Made by a program: the position numbers and the translations under genes. A stretch of 64,000 nt of DNA, taken from Clostridiales bacterium NK3B98. GTDB lineage: Bacteria; Bacillota; Clostridia; Oscillospirales; Oscillospiraceae. The notes beneath the pieces are model-generated. The model was not told where the DNA came from. It made no database searches and saw only the letters and a program-made list of their open reading frames with translations. The stretch is taken from positions 1-64,000 of the forward strand of contig ATWA01000009.1 in NCBI GenBank assembly GCA_000421005.1. Reading direction: 5' to 3'. Below are positions 54,662-62,816 of the stretch, in pieces. How positions within the stretch are numbered: the first letter of the stretch is position 1; the number at the start of each line of letters is the position of its first letter.

Positions 54662-55888
54662 ATGGGACTGATTGTACAGAAATTCGGCGGCACCTCTGTC
54701 GCAAATACCCAGCGGCTGCAAAACGTAGCCAGAATCATCACCGATACCTATCAGGCGGGCAATGACGTGGTGGTTGTCCTCTCCGCACAGGGAGACACCA
54801 CCGACGATTTGCTGGAAAAGGCGGCGCAGATCAACCCCCGTGCTTCCAAGCGGGAGCTGGATATGCTCCTCTCCACCGGAGAACAGCAGTCCATCGCCCT
54901 GTGCGCCATGGCAATCGAGGCGCTGGGCTACCCGGTGGTCTCCCTCTGCGGCTGGCAGGTGGGCATGAAGACCAACCGCAACTACGGTGACGCCCGTATC
55001 ACCCGCATTGACAAAGACCGTCTGGAATCCGAGTTGGGACAGCACCGCATTGTGCTGGTCGCCGGTTTTCAGGGCATCAACCGCTTTGACGACATCACCA
55101 CTCTGGGTCGTGGCGGTTCGGATACCTCCGCTGTGGCGCTGGCTGCGGTGCTTCACGCCGACTTGTGCCAGATCTACACCGATGTGGATGGCGTGTATAC
55201 CGCCGACCCCCGTCTGGTGCCCGAAGCCCACAAGCTGGACGAGATCACCTACGACGAAATGCTGGAGCTGGCCACATTAGGCGCACAGGTGCTGCACAAC
55301 CGCAGCGTAGAGATGGCAAAGAAATATGCCGTGAAGCTGGAGGTTCTGTCCAGCTTCACCGGACATACAGGGACTACAGTGAGGGAGGTTGTCAAAACCA
55401 TGGAAAAATCTCATATCAGCGGCGTTGCCAAGGATAAGAACATTGCCCGTCTGGCTCTGGTGGGGCTCAGCGATCAGCCCGGTATTGCATTCAAAATCTT
55501 TTCCCTGTTGGCCAGAGAGAAGATCAATGTTGATATCATCCTCCAGTCCATCGGACGTGACGATACCAAGGACATCAGCTTTACCGTCGCCCGCTCCGAT
55601 TTGGCTCGTGCCAGGGAGCATCTGGAAAAGCGGAAGGACACCCTTGGTTTCCAGCGTCTGGAGGTCAACGACCACTGCGCCAAGGTCTCTATTGTGGGCG
55701 CAGGCATGATTAACAGCCCCGGCGTTGCTGCCACCATGTTCGAGGCTCTGTTTGACGCAGGCATCAACATCAACATGATCTCCACCAGTGAGATCAAGGT
55801 CTCCGTGCTGGTAGATGAGTCTCAGGCAGACCGTGCCGTTCAGGTGATTCACAACCAGTTCTTCCGGGAGTTTGGCCAGAACCGCTAA
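54662..55888 (+). CDS. aspartate kinase
   Basis: The 408-residue kinase phosphorylates aspartate, the first step toward lysine, threonine and methionine. KFGGTSVAN (residues 7-15) and STGEQQSIALCAMA mark the kinase domain, with LGRGGSDTSAVALAA and IYTDVDGVYTADPR in the nucleotide site. Two C-terminal ACT domains (about 265-408: LALVGLSDQPGIAFKIFSLL and VSIVGAGMINSPGVAATMFEAL) give feedback control, typical of lysine/threonine-sensitive forms. The ATG at 54662 is 10 bases after GGGAGGG; an upstream in-frame ATG at 54605 falls inside the tandem repeat and lacks a ribosome site. Confidence 0.95.
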   Translation: MGLIVQKFGGTSVANTQRLQNVARIITDTYQAGNDVVVVLSAQGDTTDDLLEKAAQINPRASKRELDMLLSTGEQQSIALCAMAIEALGYPVVSLCGWQVGMKTNRNYGDARITRIDKDRLESELGQHRIVLVAGFQGINRFDDITTLGRGGSDTSAVALAAVLHADLCQIYTDVDGVYTADPRLVPEAHKLDEITYDEMLELATLGAQVLHNRSVEMAKKYAVKLEVLSSFTGHTGTTVREVVKTMEKSHISGVAKDKNIARLALVGLSDQPGIAFKIFSLLAREKINVDIILQSIGRDDTKDISFTVARSDLARAREHLEKRKDTLGFQRLEVNDHCAKVSIVGAGMINSPGVAATMFEALFDAGININMISTSEIKVSVLVDESQADRAVQVIHNQFFREFGQNR

Positions 55889-55899
55889 AAGAATACACA

Positions 55900-55942
55900 A
55901 AAAATCCCTCTCCGACCAAAAAACTCGGAGAGGGATTTTTGC
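55900..55942. terminator. bidirectional terminator after aspartokinase
   Basis: A perfect 16-bp stem (55900-55915 with 55925-55940, AAAAATCCCTCTCCGA) closes a 9-base loop, with A and T runs on the two sides. Convergent genes share it. Confidence 0.93.
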
Positions 55943-55943
55943 G

Positions 55944-56906
55944 TCAATTCACGAGAAAACAGGCGGCAAGGTCATAGGTGTCATAGTCTCCCGGCCCCCG
56001 GAAGTCCATCACCTGTTTGCACAAACGGTAGGTACCGGGGGACAATTCCCCGTAAAGCCACGACCAGTCAATGGAGTCTGTGGTGGTGCCCTCCACATCA
56101 ATCAAATGGGCAATGTCGTGAAAGGCGGCGTTTTCCACCCCATAAGGCACTTCCACCCAAGCGCCGTCCTCCTCCTGTTCCAGCGCAAATGCGTCCCCGT
56201 ATTGCAGCTCACCGGTGGGCGTTTCCGGGTCATACAGATTCCAATTCAGCGCAGCGCCAGTGGGGGAGACATCCACCAGTGACAGCAGCAAGCCAATTTC
56301 ATCTGCCTCCGCCTCGGGCGTATAGTAACCGATGCACCCGGAGCGCTGCTCCCGGTCAAAGACAATGGTGTCCAGAATCTCCATGGCAGTCTGCTGCTGT
56401 CCCTCGTCCCAGAGGAAATCCCCGTGGCTGACCCGGGTAGCCACAATGCCTTCCAAATCCCCCTGCCAGGACACAAAGTCCCAGTAGGGAAGATCGTCAT
56501 AGGTGCCTATCCGGGCAGGCTGACCGGAAAGGGTCACTTCCTCCTGAGACAGCCCGGTGCCGCAGACCCCGAAGCTCTGGCAGTAGCCCACCTGAATCCA
56601 GCCCTGCGCATTCATCGGACGGAACTGAATCCCGTAAAGACAGGCACGCAAATCGTCATTGTCTGTCTCTAACAGCTCATATTCCCATCCCTGGGCAGGA
56701 ACAAGGGACAATGTGCCGTAGGGCCCGGAGAGAGAAACACGCTCTTCTTCCGGAACGGTCAAATCCTCCGCTGTATTATCCGGCTCCTGTTTGGTGGCAA
56801 GAGCATGGGGATTGTCCTCCGCTTCACGATTCTCCACCGGCTTATCCTTTCCCCCGCAGCCTGTCAGCATCAAAAGCGCAATGAAAACGGCAAACCATCG
56901 TTTCAT
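55944..56906 (-). CDS. lipoprotein with C-terminal Ig-like domain
   Basis: The 320-residue protein starts with a lipoprotein signal (FIALLMLTGCGG, lipid-attached Cys17) and an acidic linker. A middle domain (about residues 55-180) has paired Cys residues but no family I can name. The C-terminal 110 residues (ALNWNLYDPETPTGELQYGD ... WLYGELSPGTYRLCKQVMDF) resemble the bacterial Ig-like Big_14 domain found in many clostridial lipoproteins. It is probably anchored on the outer face of the membrane. Function unknown. The start follows AAAGGAGGGATTTGC. Confidence 0.8.
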   Translation of the reverse strand: MKRWFAVFIALLMLTGCGGKDKPVENREAEDNPHALATKQEPDNTAEDLTVPEEERVSLSGPYGTLSLVPAQGWEYELLETDNDDLRACLYGIQFRPMNAQGWIQVGYCQSFGVCGTGLSQEEVTLSGQPARIGTYDDLPYWDFVSWQGDLEGIVATRVSHGDFLWDEGQQQTAMEILDTIVFDREQRSGCIGYYTPEAEADEIGLLLSLVDVSPTGAALNWNLYDPETPTGELQYGDAFALEQEEDGAWVEVPYGVENAAFHDIAHLIDVEGTTTDSIDWSWLYGELSPGTYRLCKQVMDFRGPGDYDTYDLAACFLVN

Positions 56907-56980
56907 GCAAATCCCTCCTTTGTGTTGCTACTCTTTATACGCACGGGAGGGAAAAAACGTGGCAGGGGAGGGGAGAAAAA

Positions 56981-58576
56981 TCACTGCCACTTTTGAATGA
57001 GGGCAAGTAGCTGGTCGGTGAACTTGGCCAAATCCTTGTTGGTGCCCCCCTTGTTCTTTTGGATGACCAGCTCCAACTGCCGCCCGGCTTCCTCCAGCTT
57101 GCGATAGGCGGGAGAGCCTGCCTGCCACTTGCTGGCGCTCTTCTTGGGCATTTCCATGCCTTCCACGGCGATGGCTCCGGCGGCAAGGTCATACTCCTCC
57201 TGATACAGGGGCGCATGGGCGGAGTAGCCGATTCTCCGCAGCTCAGCGGCAAAGGCCTCGGCCACAAATCCTTCCCCGTGTACCACGAAAATCTCCGTGG
57301 GCTTGGGAGCGTCAAACTGCTGCGCCCATGCCAGCAGGTGGTCGTGGTCGGCATGGGAGCTGAGCCCTTGGAAGTTGACGATTTTGGCGTTCACCGTCAC
57401 ATCCTCGCCAAACAGCCGGACATATTTCTTGCCCTCCACCAGTGACCGCCCCAGCGTGCCCGGCGCTTGGAAGCCCACAAAGAGGATGGTACACTCCGCC
57501 CGCCACAGATTGTGCTTCAGGTGGTGACGGATACGACCGGCGTCGCACATACCCGAGGCGGAGATAATCACCTTGGGGGTGGGGTCTTCATTCAACTGCC
57601 GGGATTCATCGGTGGAGCTGGTAATCACCAGATCATCCAGATGGAACAGATGATCGCCCCGCTGCAAAATGGCGATAGCGTCCTCATCCAGATACCCGGT
57701 GAGATCCTCGGAAAAAATACGGGTTGCCTCCGCTGCCAGCGGCGAGTCCACTACCACTTTGAAGTGGGGCATGGAGGTGACCATGTGCTGCTCCTTGATC
57801 TCCCGGAGGAAGTAAAGCAGCTCCTGAGTACGTCCCACGGCAAAGGCGGGAATGACCACGTTGCCCCCGTGTCCCAGCGTCTCGTCAATGATCTTGGCCA
57901 GCTCTCCGGTGTAGCTGCCCACCTGATCGTGGTTCCGGTCGCCGTAGGTGGACTCCATCACCACATAGTCCGCATCACACACCGGCTGAGGGTCCCGGAT
58001 GATGGGCTGGTCACAGTTGCCAATGTCCCCGGAGAACACCAGCTTTTTCTCCACCCCGTCCTCGTTGACCCAAAGCTCTACATAGGAGCTGCCCAGCAGA
58101 TGCCCTGCGTCGGTGAGCCGGAAGGAGATACCGGGACAAAGCTCCACCTTTTCCCCGTAGGAAACGGGATGGAGCAGCTCCACCGCCGCCTCTGCGTCTG
58201 CAAGGGTGTACAGCGGCTCCACCGGGGCACGACCTGCCCGGCTGCCCTTCCGGTTTTCCAGCGCCGCATCCGACTCCTGAATGTGAGCGGAGTCCCGGAG
58301 CATAATGTCCAGCAGCTTGCAGGTCATGGCGCTGGCATATACCCCGCCGTTGAAGCCCTGTTTTGCCATCAGCGGCAGCCGCCCGGAGTGGTCGATATGG
58401 GCGTGGGTGACGATGACAAAATCAATGAGAGAGGATGCAAAGGGGAGATGGGTGTTGTCCACCTCGTCCCGCCCCTGCTGCAGGCCGCAGTCAATGAGAA
58501 TATGACGCCCGTTGGCGCTGACGCAGTGGCAGGAACCGGTCACCGCGTGGGCGGCACCGTAGAAACACAGCTTCAT
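56981..58576 (-). CDS. MBL-fold/beta-CASP metallohydrolase (RNA-processing exonuclease-like)
   Basis: The 531-residue protein has the metallo-beta-lactamase zinc motif THAHIDHSG (His58, His60, Asp62, His63). Then come TDAGHLLGSSYVEL and FSGDIGNCDQP, a beta-CASP insert with MESTYGDRNH and VIPAFAVGRTQELLYFL, and the C-terminal IISASGMCDAGRI and QGLSSHADHDHLLAW motifs. It matches the bacterial CPSF/Ysh1-type group, which acts on RNA. The C-terminal 60 residues are a Lys-rich helical tail. It is transcribed leftward from a promoter overlapped by a palindrome and is divergent from the YjbR gene. Confidence 0.92.
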   Translation of the reverse strand: MKLCFYGAAHAVTGSCHCVSANGRHILIDCGLQQGRDEVDNTHLPFASSLIDFVIVTHAHIDHSGRLPLMAKQGFNGGVYASAMTCKLLDIMLRDSAHIQESDAALENRKGSRAGRAPVEPLYTLADAEAAVELLHPVSYGEKVELCPGISFRLTDAGHLLGSSYVELWVNEDGVEKKLVFSGDIGNCDQPIIRDPQPVCDADYVVMESTYGDRNHDQVGSYTGELAKIIDETLGHGGNVVIPAFAVGRTQELLYFLREIKEQHMVTSMPHFKVVVDSPLAAEATRIFSEDLTGYLDEDAIAILQRGDHLFHLDDLVITSSTDESRQLNEDPTPKVIISASGMCDAGRIRHHLKHNLWRAECTILFVGFQAPGTLGRSLVEGKKYVRLFGEDVTVNAKIVNFQGLSSHADHDHLLAWAQQFDAPKPTEIFVVHGEGFVAEAFAAELRRIGYSAHAPLYQEEYDLAAGAIAVEGMEMPKKSASKWQAGSPAYRKLEEAGRQLELVIQKNKGGTNKDLAKFTDQLLALIQKWQ

Positions 58577-58628
58577 AACATCATACCTTTCTATTTGGGA
58601 AAGACTTATAGAATAGTTTTTTATATAG

Positions 58629-58660
58629 AATAGCTTATGCTATTTTTCCCAAAAAGTCAA
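58629..58660 (-). promoter_or_regulatory. promoter of the MBL gene with overlapping palindrome
   Basis: On the minus strand TTGACT (58660-58655) and TAAGCT (58637-58632) are 17 bases apart. A perfect palindrome AATAGC-TTAT-GCTATT (58629-58644) overlaps the -10. TATAGAATAG occurs twice nearby (58607-58616 and 58624-58633). This arrangement suggests a repressor site. Confidence 0.55.
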
Positions 58661-58677
58661 GGGGAAAGCGGGATAAC

Positions 58678-58706
58678 TTGTGAGTTTTGGAAAGCTGTGG
58701 TAAAAT
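58678..58706 (+). promoter_or_regulatory. promoter of the YjbR gene
   Basis: TTGTGA (58678-58683) and TAAAAT (58701-58706) are 17 bases apart with TGG before the -10. Confidence 0.65.
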
Positions 58707-58725
58707 AGGACAGGGAGATGATAAC

Positions 58726-59136
58726 ATGGAGGAGACCAGCCTGCGCCAAAGCATTTTGGACTACGCCGCAGATACCTACGGCACCCACCCGGAATACCTG
58801 TGGAAGAGATATCCTGCCTTTGCCGTACTGCGCCACGAGGACAACCGGAAATGGTATGCTCTTTTGGGACAGGCCCCCTGTCAGTCTCTTGGATTGGACA
58901 GGGCAGGAACCATGGAAGTGCTGAACGTAAAGTGCAGCCCGGTGATGATGGGGTCGCTGCTGTGCCAGCCGGGATACTACCCCGCCTACCACATGAACAA
59001 GCAGAGCTGGCTCAGTGTGCTGCTGGACGGTACGGTTCCGCTGGAGGACGTGACCCCTCTCTTAGACCTGAGCTTTCAGGCGACCGCCATTCAAATACAC
59101 CCCCGAAAGGGCAAAAAACACCCTCCCGAACCCTAA
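58726..59136 (+). CDS. YjbR/MmcQ-family protein
   Basis: The 136-residue protein matches the small CyaY-like YjbR family: SLRQSILDYAADTYGTHPEYLWKRYPAFAVLRHEDNRKWYALL at the N-terminus, then VLNVKCSPVMMGSL, YYPAYHMNKQSWLSVLLDGTVP and a final helix. Family members have been proposed to bind DNA, but the function is not settled. The ATG follows GGGAGATGATAAC. The last codons (HPPEP) and the stop come from the first hairpin of the structured element, so the natural C-terminus may have been altered by its insertion. Confidence 0.85.
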   Translation: MEETSLRQSILDYAADTYGTHPEYLWKRYPAFAVLRHEDNRKWYALLGQAPCQSLGLDRAGTMEVLNVKCSPVMMGSLLCQPGYYPAYHMNKQSWLSVLLDGTVPLEDVTPLLDLSFQATAIQIHPRKGKKHPPEP

Positions 59137-59373
59137 GGCCGGGAGGGCATTCAATCGCAGGCAAAGGCTGAAAGCCTTTGCCTGCGAATTGAGCAGCCTG
59201 CTGCAGCGCACGGATTTTGTACCAAAATCCGCACGTTTGCAGGCTGAGAGGTATTTTTTGCCCGGTACACGCCCGTGCAAAAAATGATTTTGCTTCTTCT
59301 TCACCCGAAAGCGGAACGCTGCAAGGCTTTTTCTATCGGTTGGCACCCTCCCGAACCCCAAGGCCGGGAGGGC
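59119..59373. repeat. structured dispersed element, copy 2 (minus orientation)
   Basis: This copy fills the gap between the YjbR gene and pyk. The 92-bp core (59194-59285) is the exact reverse complement of 16077-16168. A hairpin at 59153-59189 corresponds to the one at 16171-16208. Two bracketing hairpins, 59119-59147 and 59345-59373, are almost the same as each other (CCCTCCCG/CGGGAGGG arms, one mismatch between copies) but unlike the brackets of copy 1. Read in the direction of pyk transcription, the order bracket-spacer-core-hairpin-bracket and the module lengths match copy 1. Confidence 0.88.
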
Positions 59374-59390
59374 GTTGATTTGTATGAAGG

Positions 59391-60809
59391 TTATTTCGCC
59401 AGCGTCTCCACCTTAATCAGGTTGGTGTTGCCGCTGCGCCCGTCGGTCATGCCGCCGGTGATGACAACGGTATCTCCCTTCTGAGCCAGTCCGGTCTGAC
59501 GGGCCACCACCACAGCGTGATAGAACAGCACGTCGGTGGAGAAGAACTCCTCCACCAGAGCGGGACGCACATTCCAGCTCAACGCAAGCTGACGATATGC
59601 CTTTTCGCTGGTGGTCATACCCACAATGGGCATGGGGGGACGGAACCGGCAGACCATACGGGCAGTGGTACCGGTACGGGTGGTGGAGACGATGCACTTG
59701 GCGTCGGTGTCAATGGCAAGCTGCACGGTGGAATGGCTGAGGGCGTCGTTCAGGTTTTTCAACTGGAACTGCTGGTCCTTGAAGCGGCGCTTGTAGTGGA
59801 TGTGATTCTCCGTCTCCTCAGCAATGGAGGCCATCGCCTTCACCGTCTCCACGGGGTACTTGCCGGCAGCGGTCTCGCCGGAGAGCATCACGGCGCTGGT
59901 GCCGTCGTAAACTGCGTTTGCCACGTCGGATATTTCCGCACGGGTGGGACGGGGACGGTTAATCATGCTTTCCAGCATCTCCGTGGCGGTGACGGCCAGA
60001 CCGCCTCTCAGGCGGCACATGGTGATGAGCTGCTTTTGAATGGCGGGCAGCTCGGTGTAGGGAATCTCTACCCCCAAATCTCCACGGGCGACCATAAGGC
60101 CCTCGCAGTATTTCAAAATCTCCGGGGCGTTTTCCACCCCTGCCCGGTTTTCGATCTTGGCGATCATCTGAATGTCCTTGCCGCCGTTGGCATCCAAAAA
60201 CTCCCGCACATCCTTCACATCCTGAGGGGTGGAGACGAAGGAACAGGCCACAAAGTCCACGTCGTTCTGAATGCCAAACAGCAGGTCAGACTTGTCCTGC
60301 TCAGAGAGATAGACCTGCTTCAGCACCTTGTCCGGGAAGCTCATGCTCTTGCGGTCGGAAATCTCGCCGCCGATGAGGGTGACGCAGTTCAGGTCTGTCT
60401 CTGTCTTGCTCTCCACCTGAAACTTCACCAGACCATCGTTGACCAGAATAATGTCCCCTACGTCCAGATCATCCACCAGACCGCCATAGGACACGCTGAC
60501 CCGGCTCTGGTCACCCTCTACGGCGCTGACGGTGAAGGTAAAGGGGTCGCCGTCTCTGACCACGATTTTATGCTGGGCGAAGGTGCCGATACGAAACTCC
60601 GGCCCCTTGGTGTCCAGCAGAATGGGAATGGGCTGACGCAGCTTGTCCCGCACCTTTTTGATCAGGTCAATATTGACCTGATGCTCCTCGTGGGTGCCGT
60701 GGGAGAAGTTGAGCCGTGCCACGTTCATGCCAGCCTGAATCATGCCGGTGAGGGTTTCTTCGTTGCGGCAGGCAGGGCCGATGGTGCAGATAATCTTGGT
60801 TCTCTTCAT
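59391..60809 (-). CDS. pyk: pyruvate kinase
   Basis: The 472-residue enzyme converts PEP to pyruvate with ATP formation. It starts at the ATG at 60809, behind AAGGAAG. Motifs are TKIICTIGPAC, GMNVARLNFSHGTHEEH, LLDTKGPEFRIG, IAKIENRAGVENAPEIL, MVARGDLGVEIPY and ATEMLESMINRPRPTRAEISDVANAVYDGTSAVMLSGETAAGKYPVE (the catalytic stretch, about residues 292-338). The extra C-terminal PEP-utiliser domain of some Firmicutes is absent. A longer in-frame reading upstream exists but has no ribosome site. Copy 2 of the structured element lies directly 3' of it. Confidence 0.96.
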   Translation of the reverse strand: MKRTKIICTIGPACRNEETLTGMIQAGMNVARLNFSHGTHEEHQVNIDLIKKVRDKLRQPIPILLDTKGPEFRIGTFAQHKIVVRDGDPFTFTVSAVEGDQSRVSVSYGGLVDDLDVGDIILVNDGLVKFQVESKTETDLNCVTLIGGEISDRKSMSFPDKVLKQVYLSEQDKSDLLFGIQNDVDFVACSFVSTPQDVKDVREFLDANGGKDIQMIAKIENRAGVENAPEILKYCEGLMVARGDLGVEIPYTELPAIQKQLITMCRLRGGLAVTATEMLESMINRPRPTRAEISDVANAVYDGTSAVMLSGETAAGKYPVETVKAMASIAEETENHIHYKRRFKDQQFQLKNLNDALSHSTVQLAIDTDAKCIVSTTRTGTTARMVCRFRPPMPIVGMTTSEKAYRQLALSWNVRPALVEEFFSTDVLFYHAVVVARQTGLAQKGDTVVITGGMTDGRSGNTNLIKVETLAK

Positions 60810-60858
60810 AGGGGTCTTCCTTTCTCCGGGATTGGTGAATCCATCAATCATGGAAACC

Positions 60859-60887
60859 AGTCTAGCACATTTCCTGCCCCGTGACAA
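60859..60887 (-). promoter_or_regulatory. promoter of pyk
   Basis: On the minus strand TTGTCA (60887-60882) and TAGACT (60864-60859) are 17 bases apart, with TGC directly before the -10. Confidence 0.7.
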
Positions 60888-60916
60888 CGGAAAAAGAGAA
60901 AAAAGTCGGAATTCCC

Positions 60917-60945
60917 TTGACAATCCTGCTGTCTCATGGTATGTT
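60917..60945 (+). promoter_or_regulatory. promoter of fhs
   Basis: A perfect TTGACA (60917-60922) is followed after 17 bases by TATGTT (60940-60945), with TGG before the -10. It is divergent from the pyk promoter, with 29 bases between the two -35 elements. Confidence 0.7.
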
Positions 60946-60954
60946 GAAAACGAA

Positions 60955-61050
60955 CCATATGACTGACGGAAGCGGGAGTGACCCGCAGGGAGTATGGAGG
61001 ATTGTGAAGCCGACCGTCTGGGCTGTCTGCCCGGCAGGTGCGGCTTTTTT
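60955..61050 (+). ncRNA. ZTP (pfl) riboswitch with terminator, upstream of fhs
   Basis: The leader shows the ZTP/ZMP aptamer parts in order. P1 is CCATA (60955-60959) with TATGG (60993-60997). A TGACTGACGGA junction precedes hairpin GCGGG/CCCGC (60972-60976/60982-60986), then GGGAG. The 3' element is CCGTCTGGGC (61014-61023). The pseudoknot GACGG (60965-60969) with CCGTC (61014-61018) is perfect and replaces the usual GGCGG/CCGCC by a paired change. A terminator stem (AAGCCG 61007-61012 with CGGCTT 61041-61046, T run) uses the 3' element, so ligand binding should prevent termination. This fits a one-carbon gene that responds to low formyl-folate. Confidence 0.92.
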
Positions 61051-61096
61051 GATGCCCGAAAACCCATGAGAACACACCGAACAGGAGGATTTTCCC

Positions 61097-62764
61097 ATGA
61101 AGACAGATATTGAAATCGCACAGGCAGCGTCCATGCTGCCCATTACCCAAGTGGCCTCCCAGCTTGGCATTGCCCAGGAGGAGCTGGAGCCCTATGGCCG
61201 CTACAAGGCCAAGCTGAACCTGAACCGTGTCCGTGCCATGCCCCGGAAGGGCAAGCTGGTGCTGGTGACTGCCATTTCCCCCACCCCTGCCGGTGAGGGC
61301 AAGACCACCACCAGTGTGGGTCTGGCAGATGCCCTCCACCGCCTGGATAAGCGGGTGGTGCTGGCGCTGCGGGAGCCCTCTCTGGGGCCGGTGTTTGGCA
61401 TCAAGGGCGGCGCTGCCGGGGGCGGCTACGCACAGGTGGTGCCTATGGAGGATATCAACCTCCACTTCACCGGAGACTTCCACGCCATTGGCGCGGCCAA
61501 CAATCTGCTGGCTGCCATGCTGGACAACCACATTCAGCAGGGCAATGCCCTTGGCATTGACGTGAAGAACATCACATGGAAGCGCTGCGTGGATATGAAC
61601 GACCGTCAGCTGCGCCATATCGTCTGCGGACTGGGCGGACGGATGCAGGGCGTGCCCCGTGAGGAGGGCTTTGACATCACCGTGGCCAGCGAGGTCATGG
61701 CCGCCCTCTGCCTTGCCACTGACCTGATGGATTTGAAGCAGCGGCTCAGCGACATTATCGTGGGCTATAACTACGCCGGCGACCCGGTGACGGCCGGAGA
61801 CCTGCAAGCAGCCGGTGCCATGACCGCCCTGCTCAAGGACGCCATCGCCCCCAATCTGGTGCAGACGCTGGAACACACCCCCGCTCTGATTCACGGCGGC
61901 CCCTTTGCCAACATCGCCCACGGCTGCAATTCCCTCGCCGCCACCGATGCCGCCCTGCGTCTGGGGGACTATGTGGTCACCGAGGCGGGCTTTGGCGCAG
62001 ACCTGGGCGCTGAGAAGTTCTTGGACATCAAGTGCCGGGCAGGCGGCCTGACCCCGGATGCGGTGGTCATTGTAGCCACTGTCCGGGCGCTGAAATACCA
62101 CGGCGGTCTGGCCAAAAACGATCTGGGCCATGAGGACTTGGCGGCGCTGGAGCGGGGACTTCCCAACCTGTTGCAGCATGTGGAGAATATTACCCAGGTC
62201 TACGGCCTGCCTGCGGTGGTGGCCATCAACCGCTTCACCATGGACACGGAAGCCGAGCTGGAGATGATCCGCTCCGCCTGCGCCAAATACGGCGTAAACG
62301 TCGCCCTCAGCGAGGTCTGGGGCAAGGGCGGCGAAGGCGGCGAGGAGCTGGCAAAGGAAGTGCTTCGGGTCATCGACGCCGGGGAGGGTCACTTCACCCC
62401 CTCTTACTCCCTCGACCTGCCCCTGCGGGAGAAAATCGAGACGGTGGCCAAGCGAATTTACCACGCCGACGGTGTCCACTTCCTGCCCGCCGCCTCCAAG
62501 GAGCTGGCACGTCTGGAAGAGCTGGGCTTTGGCAAGCTGCCCATCTGCGTGGCAAAGACCCAGTATTCCTTCTCCGACGACCCGGCGCTGCTGGGTGCGC
62601 CCAGAGATTTCAGCATCACTGTCCGCAAGGTGAAGGTGTGCGCCGGAGCCCGTTTCGTGGTGGTCTATACCGGGGACATTATGACCATGCCCGGTCTGCC
62701 CAAAGCCCCCGCCGCCCAACGCATCGACGTGGACGAAAACGGGGTTATTACCGGACTGTTTTAA
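61097..62764 (+). CDS. fhs: formate-tetrahydrofolate ligase
   Basis: The 555-residue enzyme makes 10-formyl-THF from formate, THF and ATP. The phosphate loop TPAGEGKTT is at residues 63-71. Other family stretches are [65 protein letters not shown] and [13 protein letters not shown]. The start lies behind AGGAGGATTTTCCC. In acetogens it belongs to the methyl branch; in other anaerobes it supplies purine synthesis. The ZTP riboswitch ahead of it supports the second role here. Confidence 0.97.
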   Translation: MKTDIEIAQAASMLPITQVASQLGIAQEELEPYGRYKAKLNLNRVRAMPRKGKLVLVTAISPTPAGEGKTTTSVGLADALHRLDKRVVLALREPSLGPVFGIKGGAAGGGYAQVVPMEDINLHFTGDFHAIGAANNLLAAMLDNHIQQGNALGIDVKNITWKRCVDMNDRQLRHIVCGLGGRMQGVPREEGFDITVASEVMAALCLATDLMDLKQRLSDIIVGYNYAGDPVTAGDLQAAGAMTALLKDAIAPNLVQTLEHTPALIHGGPFANIAHGCNSLAATDAALRLGDYVVTEAGFGADLGAEKFLDIKCRAGGLTPDAVVIVATVRALKYHGGLAKNDLGHEDLAALERGLPNLLQHVENITQVYGLPAVVAINRFTMDTEAELEMIRSACAKYGVNVALSEVWGKGGEGGEELAKEVLRVIDAGEGHFTPSYSLDLPLREKIETVAKRIYHADGVHFLPAASKELARLEELGFGKLPICVAKTQYSFSDDPALLGAPRDFSITVRKVKVCAGARFVVVYTGDIMTMPGLPKAPAAQRIDVDENGVITGLF

Positions 62765-62779
62765 TCAGAAATTCATAGG

Positions 62780-62815
62780 AAAAGGAGCTGTCTCATGAAG
62801 ACAGCTCCTTTTTAC
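62780..62815. terminator. bidirectional terminator between fhs and hslO
   Basis: A perfect 14-bp stem (62780-62793 with 62799-62812, AAAAGGAGCTGTCT) closes CATGA, with A and T runs on the two sides. Confidence 0.93.
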
Positions 62816-62816
62816 G

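Noticed and set aside
59391-61121. N-terminally extended pyruvate kinase reading beginning upstream of its promoter region
   Set aside because: The extension has low-complexity shadow sequence, crosses the fhs and pyk promoters and the ZTP aptamer, and lacks a ribosome site; the ATG at 60809 has one.
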